DNA from: Armatimonadota bacterium | GTDB taxonomy: Bacteria; Sysuimicrobiota; Sysuimicrobiia; Sysuimicrobiales; Sysuimicrobiaceae | Assembly (NCBI GenBank): GCA_031460175.1 | Contig: JAVKGW010000001.1 | Span: forward strand, 19,021-83,020 | Length of the DNA: 64,000 nt | Reading direction: 5' to 3' | Shown: positions 1 through 8,729 of the stretch, piece by piece | Position numbering within the stretch: the stretch's first letter is position 1 | Layout: each line of letters opens with the position of its first letter | Notes under the pieces: model-generated | What the model was told of the DNA's origin: nothing | Databases searched by the model: none | The model's input: only the letters and a program-made list of their open reading frames with translations | Translations under genes and position numbers: made by a program

Positions 1-869
1 GCGTTGCGCACCACCTGGGCGGCATAAGCCCGGAAGGCAGGCTGAGCAGCCTCATGGAAGCACACGGCCTTGGCCGCGATCACGTGCATGAGGGGCCCTC
101 CCTGGGAGAAGGGGAACACCGCACGGTCCACCTCCCGGGCGAGCTCCGCCCGGCAGAGGATGAGCCCTCCGCGGGGTCCGCGCAGGGTCTTGTGGGTGGT
201 GGAGGTGACGAGGTCCGCGTACGGCACGGGGTTGGGGTGCACGCCGCCCGCCACGAGCCCCGCGAAGTGGGCCATGTCCACCATCAGGTACGCCCCAACC
301 TCGTCCGCGATCTCCCGCAATCGGGGGAAATCGTAGGCCCGGGGATACGCGGTGGCACCCGCCACGATCATCCGGGGGCGGTGTTCCCGGGCGAGCCTTG
401 CGATCTGATCGTAGTCGATCCGCTCCGTGCGGGGATCCACCCCGTAGGGGATGATGTGGAACAGCTGCCCGCTGAAGTTCACGGGGCTTCCGTGAGTGAG
501 ATGCCCGCCGTGCGCGAGGTCCATGGCCAGGATCCGATCGCCGGGCCGCAGCACCGCGAAGTACGCGGCGAAGTTGGCCTGGGTGCCGGAGTGCGGCTGG
601 ACGTTGGCGTGCTCCGCTCCGAAGAGGCGCTTCGCCCGCTCCTGGGCCAGCCGCTCTGCCCGGTCCACGTGCGTGCACCCTCCGTAGTACCGCCGGCCGG
701 GGTAGCCCTCCGCGTACTTGTTGGTGAGCACGCTCCCCTGGGCTTCCAGCACCGCCCGGCTCGTGTAGTTCTCCGAGGCGATGAGGTTCAGCTGCAGCCG
801 TTGCCGCTCCAGGTCGTGCAGGATGGCGTCCGCCACTTCCGGATCGCTGCGCCGCAGGTACCGAAGCAC
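1..869 (-). CDS. glyA: Serine hydroxymethyltransferase (C-terminus cut by window edge)
   Basis: PLP enzyme that interconverts serine and glycine while charging tetrahydrofolate with a one-carbon unit in the cytosol. About 289 N-terminal residues are present and the rest lies beyond the left edge. Family hallmarks read in order: [10 protein letters not shown] near residue 30, the [15 protein letters not shown] segment, the HGGHLTHG substrate loop, and [13 protein letters not shown] near residue 225, whose Lys should carry PLP. I chose the GTG at 869 because a GGAGG lies 7 bases upstream and rpiB stops 1 base earlier. It is the last gene visible of a DUF1385-prfA-prmC-rpiB-glyA run that is syntenic with Bacillota. 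Identification is secure. Confidence 0.97.
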   Translation of the reverse strand, partial: MLRYLRRSDPEVADAILHDLERQRLQLNLIASENYTSRAVLEAQGSVLTNKYAEGYPGRRYYGGCTHVDRAERLAQERAKRLFGAEHANVQPHSGTQANFAAYFAVLRPGDRILAMDLAHGGHLTHGSPVNFSGQLFHIIPYGVDPRTERIDYDQIARLAREHRPRMIVAGATAYPRAYDFPRLREIADEVGAYLMVDMAHFAGLVAGGVHPNPVPYADLVTSTTHKTLRGPRGGLILCRAELAREVDRAVFPFSQGGPLMHVIAAKAVCFHEAAQPAFRAYAAQVVRN

Positions 870-870
870 C

Positions 871-1326
871 TCAACCCCTCCGCATGTACTTCTCTTCCAA
901 CCGCCGGATCTTCTCCAGTCGCGGCACGTGACGGCCCCCCTCGAACTCCGTGCGAAGCCACGTCTGCACGATTTCCCGCGCCAGCTCCACCCCCACGACC
1001 CGGGCGCCCAGGGAGAGCACGTTGGCATCGTTGTGGGCCCGGCTCATGCGGGCGGTGTACGCTTCCCAGCACAGGGCGCATCGGATGCCGGGCACCTTGT
1101 TGGCGGCCATGGCCTCCCCGTTGCCGCTCCCGCCGATGACGATGCCCCGGTCGCACTCCCCCCGGGCCACCGCCTCCGCGGCGGGCACCACGAAGTCCGG
1201 GTAATCCACGGGGTCCTCTCCGAACGCCCCGAAGTCCACCACCTCGTGGCCCAGGGCGGTGAGGTCCGCCTTCAGGATCTCCTTCAGGGCGTATCCCGCG
1301 TGGTCGCTGGCGATGGCGATCCGCAT
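871..1326 (-). CDS. rpiB: Ribose-5-phosphate isomerase B
   Basis: Interconverts ribose 5-phosphate and ribulose 5-phosphate in the pentose phosphate pathway. The 151-residue protein begins [15 protein letters not shown], the typical RpiB/LacAB amino terminus, and carries the [19 protein letters not shown] phosphate-binding and catalytic loop near residues 65-85. The length matches the family. The ATG at 1326 places this conserved start exactly; a longer upstream frame would only add low-complexity sequence. It lies 25 bases after prmC and 1 base before glyA. In many Bacillota a Sua5/TsaC gene sits between prmC and rpiB; it is absent here. The Cys in MRCALC-type context is conserved in the B-type isomerases. 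Confidence 0.95.
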   Translation of the reverse strand: MRIAIASDHAGYALKEILKADLTALGHEVVDFGAFGEDPVDYPDFVVPAAEAVARGECDRGIVIGGSGNGEAMAANKVPGIRCALCWEAYTARMSRAHNDANVLSLGARVVGVELAREIVQTWLRTEFEGGRHVPRLEKIRRLEEKYMRRG

Positions 1327-1351
1327 CCTGTCCGCTCCTTCGCCGCGGCGT

Positions 1352-2248
1352 CTAGGGGTTCCTGCGCCCGCCGGGCCACCATCCCGCCACCACCCGCTCC
1401 AGTCCCGCGAGGTCTCGCTCCACCCGGACCCCCTCAAAGCCCGCCTCGCCCATCATGCGGGCCACACGGCCGGGCTGATCCCACTTCGGACTCACCTCCA
1501 GGGCCAGGAACCCTCCCGGGTACAGAACCCGCGGGGCCTGCGCAAGGATGCGGGCGTGCACCTCGGTTCCCGTGGGCCCCGGCGCGAAGAGGGCGATGGG
1601 GGGCTCCGCGAGCACCTCCCGGGGAAGCTCCGCCCGGGCCTGTGGGGGGACGTAGGGAGGGTTGCTGACCACCGCGTGCGCCCGCACCCCCCGTTCCTCC
1701 GCGGGCGCCAGCGCATCCCCCAACAGGAACCGCACGCGCCCCTCTACCCCGTGGCGTCGGGCGTTCCCCTGGGCCACCTCGAGGGCTCCGGGGGAGATCT
1801 CCGTGGCGTACACCACCGCTTCCCTGCGGTGGACCGCGATGGCGACCGCCACCGCCCCGCTTCCCGTCCCCACCTCCACCACCACGGGTTCGGGGACCCC
1901 ACGGATCGCTTCCAGGGCGAGGTCCACCAGCAACTCCGTCTCGGGTCGGGGGATGAGGACCCGTTCGTCCACGAGGAACGGAAGCCCGTAGAACTCCCGC
2001 TCCCCGAGCAGGTAGGCGGTCGGTCTTCCCGCGCCCCTCGCTTCCAGGAGCCGCACGTACCGGGCCCAGACTTCCGGAGCGGGCGGCCGCGTCCACCGGA
2101 CGTAGAGGCATGCCCGGTCGAGTCCGGCCGCGTGACGCAGCAGCACCTCCGCTTCCAGCTCCGGGTTCTCTACTCCACAGGACGCCAGGTGCTCCCGACC
2201 CAGGAGGTAGGCCTCGCGGAGGCTCGCGGGAACGGGGATCACCGCCAT
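1352..2248 (-). CDS. prmC: Release-factor glutamine methyltransferase
   Basis: N5-methylates the Gln of the GGQ motif in peptide chain release factors, using S-adenosylmethionine. The 298-residue protein has the helical N-terminal substrate-binding domain (residues 1-90), the VLIPRPETE signature near 98-106, the SAM-binding motif VEVGTGSGAVA near 124-134, and the catalytic NPPY at 196-199. The start at ATG 2248 gives the normal family length. It lies 13 bases downstream of prfA, which encodes its substrate; this pairing is one of the most conserved in bacteria. The C-terminal tail is slightly longer and Arg/Gly-rich. Confidence 0.96.
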   Translation of the reverse strand: MAVIPVPASLREAYLLGREHLASCGVENPELEAEVLLRHAAGLDRACLYVRWTRPPAPEVWARYVRLLEARGAGRPTAYLLGEREFYGLPFLVDERVLIPRPETELLVDLALEAIRGVPEPVVVEVGTGSGAVAVAIAVHRREAVVYATEISPGALEVAQGNARRHGVEGRVRFLLGDALAPAEERGVRAHAVVSNPPYVPPQARAELPREVLAEPPIALFAPGPTGTEVHARILAQAPRVLYPGGFLALEVSPKWDQPGRVARMMGEAGFEGVRVERDLAGLERVVAGWWPGGRRNP

Positions 2249-2261
2249 GGCGCTGCCCCGC

Positions 2262-3350
2262 TCACGGGGCGCCCGCGGCCGCCCGGGCCTCCGCCAGCTT
2301 CGCGGCCCGCTCGCGGGCCAGAAGGGCCTCCACGAGCTCATCGAGATCTCCGTCCAGGACTTCCTCCAGCCGGTACAGGGTGAGGCCGATGCGGTGGTCC
2401 GTGACCCGGTTCTGCGGGAAGTTGTACGTGCGGATCTTCTCGCTGCGCTCGCCGGTGCCCACCTGCTGGCGCCGCTGGGCCGCGATCTGCTCCTGCTGCT
2501 CCCGCTGGCGGCGTTCCAGCAGGTGCGACCGGAGGATGCGCAGGGCCTTCTCCCGGTTCTGGTACTGGCTGCGTTCGTCCTGGCAGGTGACCACGATCCC
2601 CGTGGGCAGGTGGCGCACCCGGACCGCGGTCTCCACCTTGTTCACGTGCTGCCCGCCTGCCCCGCCCGCCCGGAAGGTCTCGAGCTCGATCTCCTCCGGC
2701 CGGATCTCCACCTCCACCTCCTCCGCCTCCGGGAGCACCGCCACCGTGGCCGTGGAGGTGTGGATGCGGCCTGAGGCCTCCGTGACCGGCACCCGCTGTA
2801 CCCGGTGCACCCCGCTTTCGTGCTTGAGCCGGCTGTACGCTCCCTTCCCCGCGATCCCCAGGGTGGCGGACTTCACCCCGCCCAGGTCGCTGGGTTGCAG
2901 GTCCAGGATCTCCACCTTCCACCCCTTGCGCTCCGCGTACCGGGTGTACATCCGCATCAGATCCCCCGCAAACAGGGCCGCTTCCTCCCCGCCGGTTCCG
3001 GGCCGGATCTCCAAGATCACGTTCCGGTCGTCGTACGGGTCGCGGGGCGCCAGGCGCTCTTCCAGGCGGGCCCGCACCTCCGTCTCCTCACGGCGCAGCC
3101 GCTCCAGCTCCGCCTCCGCGAGCTCCCGCACCTCCGGATCCGCATCGCGTCGCAGGGTCTCCGCTCCTTCCATCTCCCGCCGGATGCGGCGCAGCTCTCG
3201 GATGAGGGCCACGAGCTCTTCCAGCTCCGCGTGCTCCTTCGCCAGCTCCCGGTACCGGGCCGGATCGGAGAACACCGCAGGGTCGCTCAGCCGCTCGGTC
3301 AGGGCCTCGTAACGGGCTTCGTATGTCTCCAGATGTCTCCAGTCCAGCAT
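2262..3350 (-). CDS. prfA: Peptide chain release factor 1
   Basis: Recognises UAA and UAG stop codons and triggers release of the nascent protein on the ribosome. The 362-residue protein has the coiled N-terminal domain (about 1-100), the codon-recognition tripeptide of RF1 type (Pro-Val-Thr at 188-190, rather than the RF2 Ser-Pro-Phe), and the GGQ motif at 232-234 in the context [17 protein letters not shown]. The last 20 residues are Ala/Arg-rich. Length and start are standard. The gene starts 3 bases after the DUF1385 gene and is followed by its own modification enzyme prmC. Confidence 0.98.
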   Translation of the reverse strand: MLDWRHLETYEARYEALTERLSDPAVFSDPARYRELAKEHAELEELVALIRELRRIRREMEGAETLRRDADPEVRELAEAELERLRREETEVRARLEERLAPRDPYDDRNVILEIRPGTGGEEAALFAGDLMRMYTRYAERKGWKVEILDLQPSDLGGVKSATLGIAGKGAYSRLKHESGVHRVQRVPVTEASGRIHTSTATVAVLPEAEEVEVEIRPEEIELETFRAGGAGGQHVNKVETAVRVRHLPTGIVVTCQDERSQYQNREKALRILRSHLLERRQREQQEQIAAQRRQQVGTGERSEKIRTYNFPQNRVTDHRIGLTLYRLEEVLDGDLDELVEALLARERAAKLAEARAAAGAP

Positions 3351-3353
3351 TCC

Positions 3354-4244
3354 CTACACCACCGTCCGCTCCAGCACTCCCTCCTCCCGGAGGAGGACGT
3401 TCTCCAGGGCCCGGATGGCCACCTCCACCTGGGCATCGTCCGGCTCCCGGGTGGTGAGGTGCTGTAACCAAAGTCCCGGCCAAATCAGGGGCCGGACCCA
3501 CCGGGAACGGGCCCCTGCCCGGATCACCTCGTAGCTCAGCCCCGCCACGAGGGGCAGGAGCAGCACCCGGGAGGCGATCCGCTCCCACAGCGGCGGCTTG
3601 CCCAGGAGGGAGAAGACCATCACCGCCACCCCCATCACCACCAGCAGGAAGGAGGTGCCGCAGCGGGGGTGGAACCGGCTCTGCTTCTGGACCTCCGAGA
3701 CCACGAGGGGCACACCGCGCTCCCATGCGTTTACCGCCTTGTGCTCCGCCCCGTGATACATGTACACCCGGCGCAGGTCCGGGAGCAGGCCCACGAGCCC
3801 GATGTACAGAACGAGGATCGCCACCCGGATGCATCCCTCCGCGAGGTTAAAGGCCACGGGGGGAAGGTCGTGGCCCACCCACCGGACCAACACGGTGGGC
3901 GTCACGAAGAAGAGCCCCACCGCGACCCCCAGCCCTCCCGCCAGGCTCAGGGCGACCTCCCGACCGGAAAGTTCCCGGCCGGCCTGCTCGGAGACGACCT
4001 GGTTCGCGGAGTACAGGAGGGCCCGGATGCCGAGGCTGAGGGCCTCGTACAGCACCACCACCCCGCGCACCACGGGGAGCCTGGCCCAGCGGCTCCGCAC
4101 CAACAGGCTCGGACGGTGGTAGACCTCCTCCACGATCCGGCCCTCCGGCGCCCGCACCGCGGTGCTCACCCAGCTGGGGCCCCGCATCATGACCCCTTCC
4201 AGCACCGCCTGCCCGCCGATCATCAGGCGCACGGATCCCCGCAT
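3354..4244 (-). CDS. DUF1385 family membrane protein (YqhQ-like)
   Basis: Polytopic membrane protein of unknown biochemical role; the family is called DUF1385 (YqhQ in Bacillus). The hallmark IGGQAVLEGVMMRGP lies at the amino terminus, followed by four or five hydrophobic stretches, including one with a glycine-rich core near residue 105 and a cluster near 215-255, and a HGAEHKAVNAWE motif near 160 that is typical of the family. The ATG at 4244 is preferred, giving 296 residues; a GTG at 4262 would add six residues. It heads the prfA-prmC-rpiB-glyA group, an order also found in Bacillota. Function remains open. Confidence 0.9.
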   Translation of the reverse strand: MRGSVRLMIGGQAVLEGVMMRGPSWVSTAVRAPEGRIVEEVYHRPSLLVRSRWARLPVVRGVVVLYEALSLGIRALLYSANQVVSEQAGRELSGREVALSLAGGLGVAVGLFFVTPTVLVRWVGHDLPPVAFNLAEGCIRVAILVLYIGLVGLLPDLRRVYMYHGAEHKAVNAWERGVPLVVSEVQKQSRFHPRCGTSFLLVVMGVAVMVFSLLGKPPLWERIASRVLLLPLVAGLSYEVIRAGARSRWVRPLIWPGLWLQHLTTREPDDAQVEVAIRALENVLLREEGVLERTVV

Positions 4245-4286
4245 CCCGTAGCATCCTAACACCCGCGGGGCAGGCAGTGGGATCCC

Positions 4287-5135
4287 TTATCGGAGGTAGC
4301 GGAGGGGATCCACGGGTTGACCCCGGACCCGCACCTCGAAGTGCAGGTGGGACCCCGTACAGGCACCGGTGCATCCCACCGCGGCGATTCGCTGGCCCTG
4401 CTGCACCCACTGGCCCGGCCGCACGAAGAGCCGGGAGGCGTGTCCGTAGAAGGTCTCTAGACCCCCTCCATGATCCAGGACCACCAGGAGCCCGTAGCCT
4501 CCGTACCACCCCGCATGGCGCACCCGGCCCGAGCGGGCTGCGTGAATGGGCGTTCCCCGAGGGGCCGAGATGTCAATGCCGTCGTGGTGGCGGCGCCAGC
4601 GTCTGCCGAACCGGCTCGTGATCACCCCCCGCGCGGGCCACAAAAACCCGACCCTCCGCCGCACGACGGAAATCTGCGTGGAAGTCCCGGAAGCGGGGAT
4701 ACGCAGGCGCTGCCCCGTCCGCAGCCGGTCGCTTCGAAGGCCGTTGGCGTCCATCAGGGCTTGAACCGTGACTCCGTAGCGCCGGGCGATGAGCCACAGG
4801 CTATCCCCGGGCCGCACGGTGTACACCCGCAAGCCCTCCTGCCCTCCCGGCGGGGCAGGGGGGTGAGAGGGGAACACGGCGGGCTGCGAAATGCCCCTCC
4901 CCGGAATCCGCAGGACCTGGCCGATCCGGAGAACCTGGGTCGGCTTCATCCCGTTCGCCGCAGCGATGGCCTCCACCGTGACCCCGTAGCGCCGGGCAAG
5001 ATCCCAAAGGGTATCCCCGGGCCTGACGATATGGACGAGTGGGGGAACCCGGCCGGGGGTCGCCCCGCGAGAGGTATCAGGGAATCCGAGGACCAGCAGG
5101 CATAGGCACAGAACCACCCACGCTCCCTTCCGCAT
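4287..5135 (-). CDS. Exported LysM/M23 murein endopeptidase
   Basis: Secreted or cell-wall-bound zinc metallopeptidase predicted to cut peptidoglycan cross-bridges. The 282-residue protein has a signal peptide (about residues 1-24), two LysM repeats (33-78 and 103-148) that bind glycan, and an M23/LytM domain (168-280). Zinc ligands are visible as His184 and Asp188 (HHDGID) and His265 (SHLHFE), with catalytic His232 (YGHAS). All active-site residues are present, so it should be active rather than a degenerate LytM regulator. It is transcribed alone from an extended -10 promoter just upstream. A NlpD/EnvC-like role in cell separation is possible but not shown. Confidence 0.93.
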   Translation of the reverse strand: MRKGAWVVLCLCLLVLGFPDTSRGATPGRVPPLVHIVRPGDTLWDLARRYGVTVEAIAAANGMKPTQVLRIGQVLRIPGRGISQPAVFPSHPPAPPGGQEGLRVYTVRPGDSLWLIARRYGVTVQALMDANGLRSDRLRTGQRLRIPASGTSTQISVVRRRVGFLWPARGVITSRFGRRWRRHHDGIDISAPRGTPIHAARSGRVRHAGWYGGYGLLVVLDHGGGLETFYGHASRLFVRPGQWVQQGQRIAAVGCTGACTGSHLHFEVRVRGQPVDPLRYLR

Positions 5136-5177
5136 CGCCCGACCTTCGCCCGGGGAGTTTTGTCTGAACTGCGAAAG

Positions 5178-5186
5178 ATTCTAACA
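5178..5186 (-). promoter_or_regulatory. Extended -10 promoter for the LysM/M23 gene
   Basis: On the minus strand the sequence TGTTAGAAT reads as an extended -10 element (TG, one base, then TAGAAT, five of six matches to TATAAT). It lies about 42 bases before the start codon. No good -35 hexamer is seen at 17 bases, as is common when TGn is present. Confidence 0.5.
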
Positions 5187-5254
5187 AAGTCTCCGGGCCA
5201 TGCATAGACCCTGGAACAAGGTCCTCCCTAGGTGTGCTGGGCAGGCGTCTATGG

Positions 5255-5452
5255 TTAAGGGAGCCGGTGGGTGCGGAGGTACTCCGCGAGGCCCACCAGA
5301 CCCAAAAAGAGTCCGGCGAGGGAGGCGGCGTAGGCGGAGAGGGAGAGGAGGAGGTTTTGGGGGATCAGCCGGAGGGTGGTGAGGAAGAGCAGAGACCAGG
5401 AAGCGAGCAGGATCCCCAGGCCGAGGGCCACGAGCCGCAGGGAGCGATTCAC
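5255..5452 (-). CDS. Small two-helix membrane protein ending the opp operon
   Basis: Encodes 65 residues with two hydrophobic helices (about 6-27 and 33-52) linked by a short RLIPQN turn and a basic amino terminus. The GTG at 5452 forms a GTGA overlap with the stop of the preceding ATPase gene, which argues for translational coupling and for a real gene. No family is recognised. The position suggests an accessory subunit or assembly factor of the transporter, or an unrelated membrane protein riding on the operon. Confidence 0.6.
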   Translation of the reverse strand: MNRSLRLVALGLGILLASWSLLFLTTLRLIPQNLLLSLSAYAASLAGLFLGLVGLAEYLRTHRLP

Positions 5453-6450
5453 GGACCGCTTCGGGAGGCGGGCTCGGGCTGCCTCTCCTCGCTCAGCAGC
5501 CAGCATTGGGCCAGGTGGCCGGGAGAGGCCTCAAACTCGGGCGGGACGAGCCGGTCGCACATCCCGGGAATCCGGGCCGGGCAGCGGGGGTGGAACCGAC
5601 ATCCGTTAGGGGGTCGCAGGAGGCTCGGGGGTTCCCCGGGCGGGACCGGGCGCAGCCGCTGGGCGTTTCGGGGATCCGGATCGGGGATCGCCGCGAGGAG
5701 TGCCTGGGTGTAGGGGTGCCGGGGGTTGCGCAGGAGTTCCTCTACCGGGGCCTGCTCCACGATCCGGCCCGCGTACATCACGAAGACCCGGTCGCAGAAG
5801 TACCGCACCGTGGAGAGGTCATGGGTGATGTAGAGGATGGTGAGCTGGTGGACCCGCTGCAGGGCCCGCAACAGCTGCAGGATCTCCACCCGCACGGAGG
5901 CGTCCAGCATGGAGACGGGCTCGTCCGCGATCAGGAGTCTGGGATTGAGGATCTGGGCCCGGGCGATCACCAGCCGCTGCTGCTGCCCGCCGCTCAGCAT
6001 GTGGGGATACCGGGGCAAGAACTCCTCTACGGGCACAAGCCCGACTTCTTCCAGCACCGACCGGATTCTGTGGATCCGCTCCCGAGCGGGAACGCCGTGG
6101 ATGCGGAGGGGTTCTTCCAGGATGCGCCGCACGGTCAAGAAGGGGGCCAGGGCTCCGTAGGGATCCTGCTGCACGTATCCCATGCGCGAACGTGCCCAGC
6201 GGAGATGCCGGCGCAGGGGTCTTCCCTCGAAGAGGATCTCTCCCCGGGTGGGAGGCACGAGCCCCAGCAGGGTCTTCGCGAGGGTGCTCTTCCCGCACCC
6301 GCTCTCCCCCACCACCGCCACCGCCTCCCCCCGCCGCAGCGCGAAGGTCACCCCATCCACGGCCCGCACCCACCCCACGTGCACGAATCCCCATCGCCGC
6401 AGCTCGAACCAGGTATGCAGGTCCCGCACCTGGAGGACGTCATCCCCCAC
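5449..6450 (-). CDS. Oligopeptide/dipeptide ABC transporter ATPase (OppF/DppF type)
   Basis: One of two ATPases that power the peptide-type ABC importer encoded upstream. The 333-residue protein carries Walker A GESGCGKST, signature LSGGQQQR, Walker B LLIADEPVSMLD and the His-loop YITHD. At the C-terminus is the oligopeptide-transporter extension (HPYTQALLAAIPDP, then a Cys-containing CRFHPRCPARI segment) that in relatives can bind an iron-sulfur cluster. The start is GTG 6450, with a GGAGG 6 bases upstream, and overlaps the dppD-like gene by 11 bases. The substrate need not be a peptide; members of this family also carry sugars or nickel. Confidence 0.94.
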   Translation of the reverse strand: MGDDVLQVRDLHTWFELRRWGFVHVGWVRAVDGVTFALRRGEAVAVVGESGCGKSTLAKTLLGLVPPTRGEILFEGRPLRRHLRWARSRMGYVQQDPYGALAPFLTVRRILEEPLRIHGVPARERIHRIRSVLEEVGLVPVEEFLPRYPHMLSGGQQQRLVIARAQILNPRLLIADEPVSMLDASVRVEILQLLRALQRVHQLTILYITHDLSTVRYFCDRVFVMYAGRIVEQAPVEELLRNPRHPYTQALLAAIPDPDPRNAQRLRPVPPGEPPSLLRPPNGCRFHPRCPARIPGMCDRLVPPEFEASPGHLAQCWLLSEERQPEPASRSGP

Positions 6451-7402
6451 GACTCCCCTCCCACAGCCAACACTTTACCCACCGGTCCCCGTCCACCCAA
6501 AACCCGGGAGGGTCCACCGCGCACCGGTCAAAGCGGGCTGGGCAACGGTCCGCGAACCGGCAGCCCGCGGGCGGCCGGATGAGGCTCGGCGGCCGGCCCG
6601 GGATGGGTGCGAGAGGCCGATCTCCCCGGAGAGTGGGCACGCTCCCCAGCAGCGCCCGGGCGTAGGGGTGGAGGGGTGCGGTGAAGAACTGCGAGGCGGA
6701 GCACCGCTCCACCACCTGTCCCGCGTACATCAGCACCACCTCGTCCGCGAGCTCGCTCGCGGTGGCAAGGTCGTGGGTGATGAAGAGGAAACTCGTTCCC
6801 AGCTCCCACTTGATGGTTTTCAGGACGTTCAGGAGTGCCGCCTGGGTGAGCACGTCCAGAGCACTCGTGGGCTCGTCGAGGATCACCAGATCCGGCCGGA
6901 GCACCAGAGCCTGGGCTAGGGCGACCCGTTGTCGCATGCCGCCGCTGAGCTCGAAGGGATAGCGGTCCACGAAGTCCAGGGGCAAGCCCACCAGCCGGAA
7001 CGCCTCCTCCACCAGAGGCCGCGCCTCCGTGGCCTTCCCCGCGAGCCCGTGCAGGAGAAGGGGCTCCGCCACCTGGTCCCCCACCCGGAGTACGGGGTTG
7101 AGGGCGTTCTGGGCCGCCTGCGGCACCAGGCTCACCCGACGCCAACGCACCTCCCGGCGAAACCGCTCCTCCGGCATCTGCAGCAGCTCCAGCCCGTCCA
7201 GGTACACCCGGCCGGAGTAGGTGTGCACGTTGCGGGGCAGCAGCCGCAGGATGGCCCGGGCAAGGGAGCTCTTCCCGCACCCGCTCTCCCCCGCCACCAC
7301 CAGGGTCCGACCGCGCCGGAGCTCGAAGCACACCCCATCCACGGCCTGCACGGGTCCCTGGGAGGTGCGGAAGTAAAGGCGCAGGTCCTCCACCCGCAGC
7401 AC
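6440..7402 (-). CDS. Oligopeptide/dipeptide ABC transporter ATPase (OppD/DppD type)
   Basis: Second nucleotide-binding subunit of the importer. The 320-residue protein shows Walker A GESGCGKSS, signature LSGGMRQR, Walker B LVILDEPTSALD and FITHDLATA, followed by the peptide-transporter C-terminal extension (HPYARALLGSVPTL and a Cys-containing CRFADRCPARFDRC tail). The GTG at 7402 begins one base after the stop of the oppC-like gene. The two ATPases should form a heterodimer that engages the EAA loops of the two permeases. Confidence 0.94.
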   Translation of the reverse strand: MLRVEDLRLYFRTSQGPVQAVDGVCFELRRGRTLVVAGESGCGKSSLARAILRLLPRNVHTYSGRVYLDGLELLQMPEERFRREVRWRRVSLVPQAAQNALNPVLRVGDQVAEPLLLHGLAGKATEARPLVEEAFRLVGLPLDFVDRYPFELSGGMRQRVALAQALVLRPDLVILDEPTSALDVLTQAALLNVLKTIKWELGTSFLFITHDLATASELADEVVLMYAGQVVERCSASQFFTAPLHPYARALLGSVPTLRGDRPLAPIPGRPPSLIRPPAGCRFADRCPARFDRCAVDPPGFWVDGDRWVKCWLWEGSRGG

Positions 7403-7403
7403 G

Positions 7404-8726
7404 CTACAGCTCCCGCAGACGCGGGTTGAAGATGCGATCCAGGGCGAACCCGAGCAGGGTGAACCCCAAGCCGGCGAGCATCAGGAGGGACGCGGGCTCC
7501 AGCACCCAGTAGTACTGCCCCACGTAGAGGGCCCCGGCCCGGTACGCGTCCTCGATCACCTTCCCCCAGGTGGGCAGGAGCGGATCTCCGAGTCCCAGGA
7601 CGCTCAAGGTGGCCTCCAGGAACACGAAGCCCGGAATGAGCGTGACGAACTGCGGCACCAGGATGGGAACCGCTCGGGGCACCATGTAGAGGAACACGAT
7701 GCGCAGTCCGCTCGCCCCGTATGCTCGGGCCGCCTCGATGTACGGGGATTCCTTCACCTGCAGGAACAGGGCCCGGTAGGTCTTGATCCCACCTCCGAAG
7801 ATCCCCAGCAGGATCACCACGCCCACCATGACCGGGAGACTCCGGGAGTACAGGGTGGCGATCATGATGAGGATGGGGAGGCCCGGCAGGATGAGGTTCA
7901 CCTCCGTGATGCGCTGGATGAGCCCGTCCACCCACCCCCCGTACCACGCGCCCAGGGCCGCGATCACCAAGGTGCTCACGCTGCTCCCCACCGATGCCAC
8001 CAGCCCGAACGCCATGGCCACGGGCGTCCCCCAGAGAAGCGCCAGGCTGAGGTCACGCCGCAGGTGGTCCGTGCCCGCGAGGCCGTGCACCTCCCCATAC
8101 ACCACCAGCCGCACCCGCACCTCCGAGTCCGGCTCGAAGAGGTACGCCCGCACCCGCAGCGCGTACTGCCCCTGCACCGCCTCCTCCGGACGGTCTGGAG
8201 GGGAGAACAGGACCACCTCCGGACGCCCTCCCAGCTCCTGCTGGAGCCGCGGATCAGAACTCAGGCGGTAGACTTCCCGCCTGCGGACGGCGAACTCCGC
8301 GATCCGGACCTCCGGCCCACCCGGGGCGACCCAGCTCAGCTCCACCTGGGGCATCCGCTCCCGGTAGTCGGCCTCCAGGAAGACCCCCAGCTCGCTGGGA
8401 GGGCGCCGGTAGGGGTACGCGAACGAAAGCACACCCATCGCCTCCCGGACCTCCCCACCCAACGGCCGTGCGGACCAGACCTCACTGGTCCCTTCCACCA
8501 CCAGGGTGCGGGGGAGATCCTCCCGCAAAAACCAGTTCACCCACTCGGGCCGGGCCGCCCGAGGGTTGTACTGCCACAGCTCCTCCCCACCCCGCCACAG
8601 GCGGATGGCTTCCGGATAGGGGACCGCGATCACCGCGTACACGGAGAGGGCCGTGAAAAACCCGATGATGACGAGGCCGCTCACCGCAGACCGGTATCGC
8701 ACGAGCTCCCCGAGCACCCGCCGCAT
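7404..8726 (-). CDS. Peptide-type ABC permease (OppC/DppC) with large external insertion
   Basis: Inner-membrane permease subunit of the importer. At 440 residues it is about 140-170 longer than usual OppC. After TM1 (about residues 12-35), roughly residues 45-215 form a polar, probably beta-rich domain with no counterpart in standard OppC. The familiar GTDHLRRDLSLALLWG segment follows, then five TM helices, and the ATPase-docking EAA loop (EAARAYGASGLRIVFLYMVP) near residue 325. With the usual N-in topology the insertion faces outside, where the binding protein docks. Its neighbour's binding protein is also abnormal, so the two may have co-evolved. It starts 3 bases after the oppB-like gene. 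Confidence 0.92.
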   Translation of the reverse strand: MRRVLGELVRYRSAVSGLVIIGFFTALSVYAVIAVPYPEAIRLWRGGEELWQYNPRAARPEWVNWFLREDLPRTLVVEGTSEVWSARPLGGEVREAMGVLSFAYPYRRPPSELGVFLEADYRERMPQVELSWVAPGGPEVRIAEFAVRRREVYRLSSDPRLQQELGGRPEVVLFSPPDRPEEAVQGQYALRVRAYLFEPDSEVRVRLVVYGEVHGLAGTDHLRRDLSLALLWGTPVAMAFGLVASVGSSVSTLVIAALGAWYGGWVDGLIQRITEVNLILPGLPILIMIATLYSRSLPVMVGVVILLGIFGGGIKTYRALFLQVKESPYIEAARAYGASGLRIVFLYMVPRAVPILVPQFVTLIPGFVFLEATLSVLGLGDPLLPTWGKVIEDAYRAGALYVGQYYWVLEPASLLMLAGLGFTLLGFALDRIFNPRLREL

Positions 8727-8729
8727 CCT

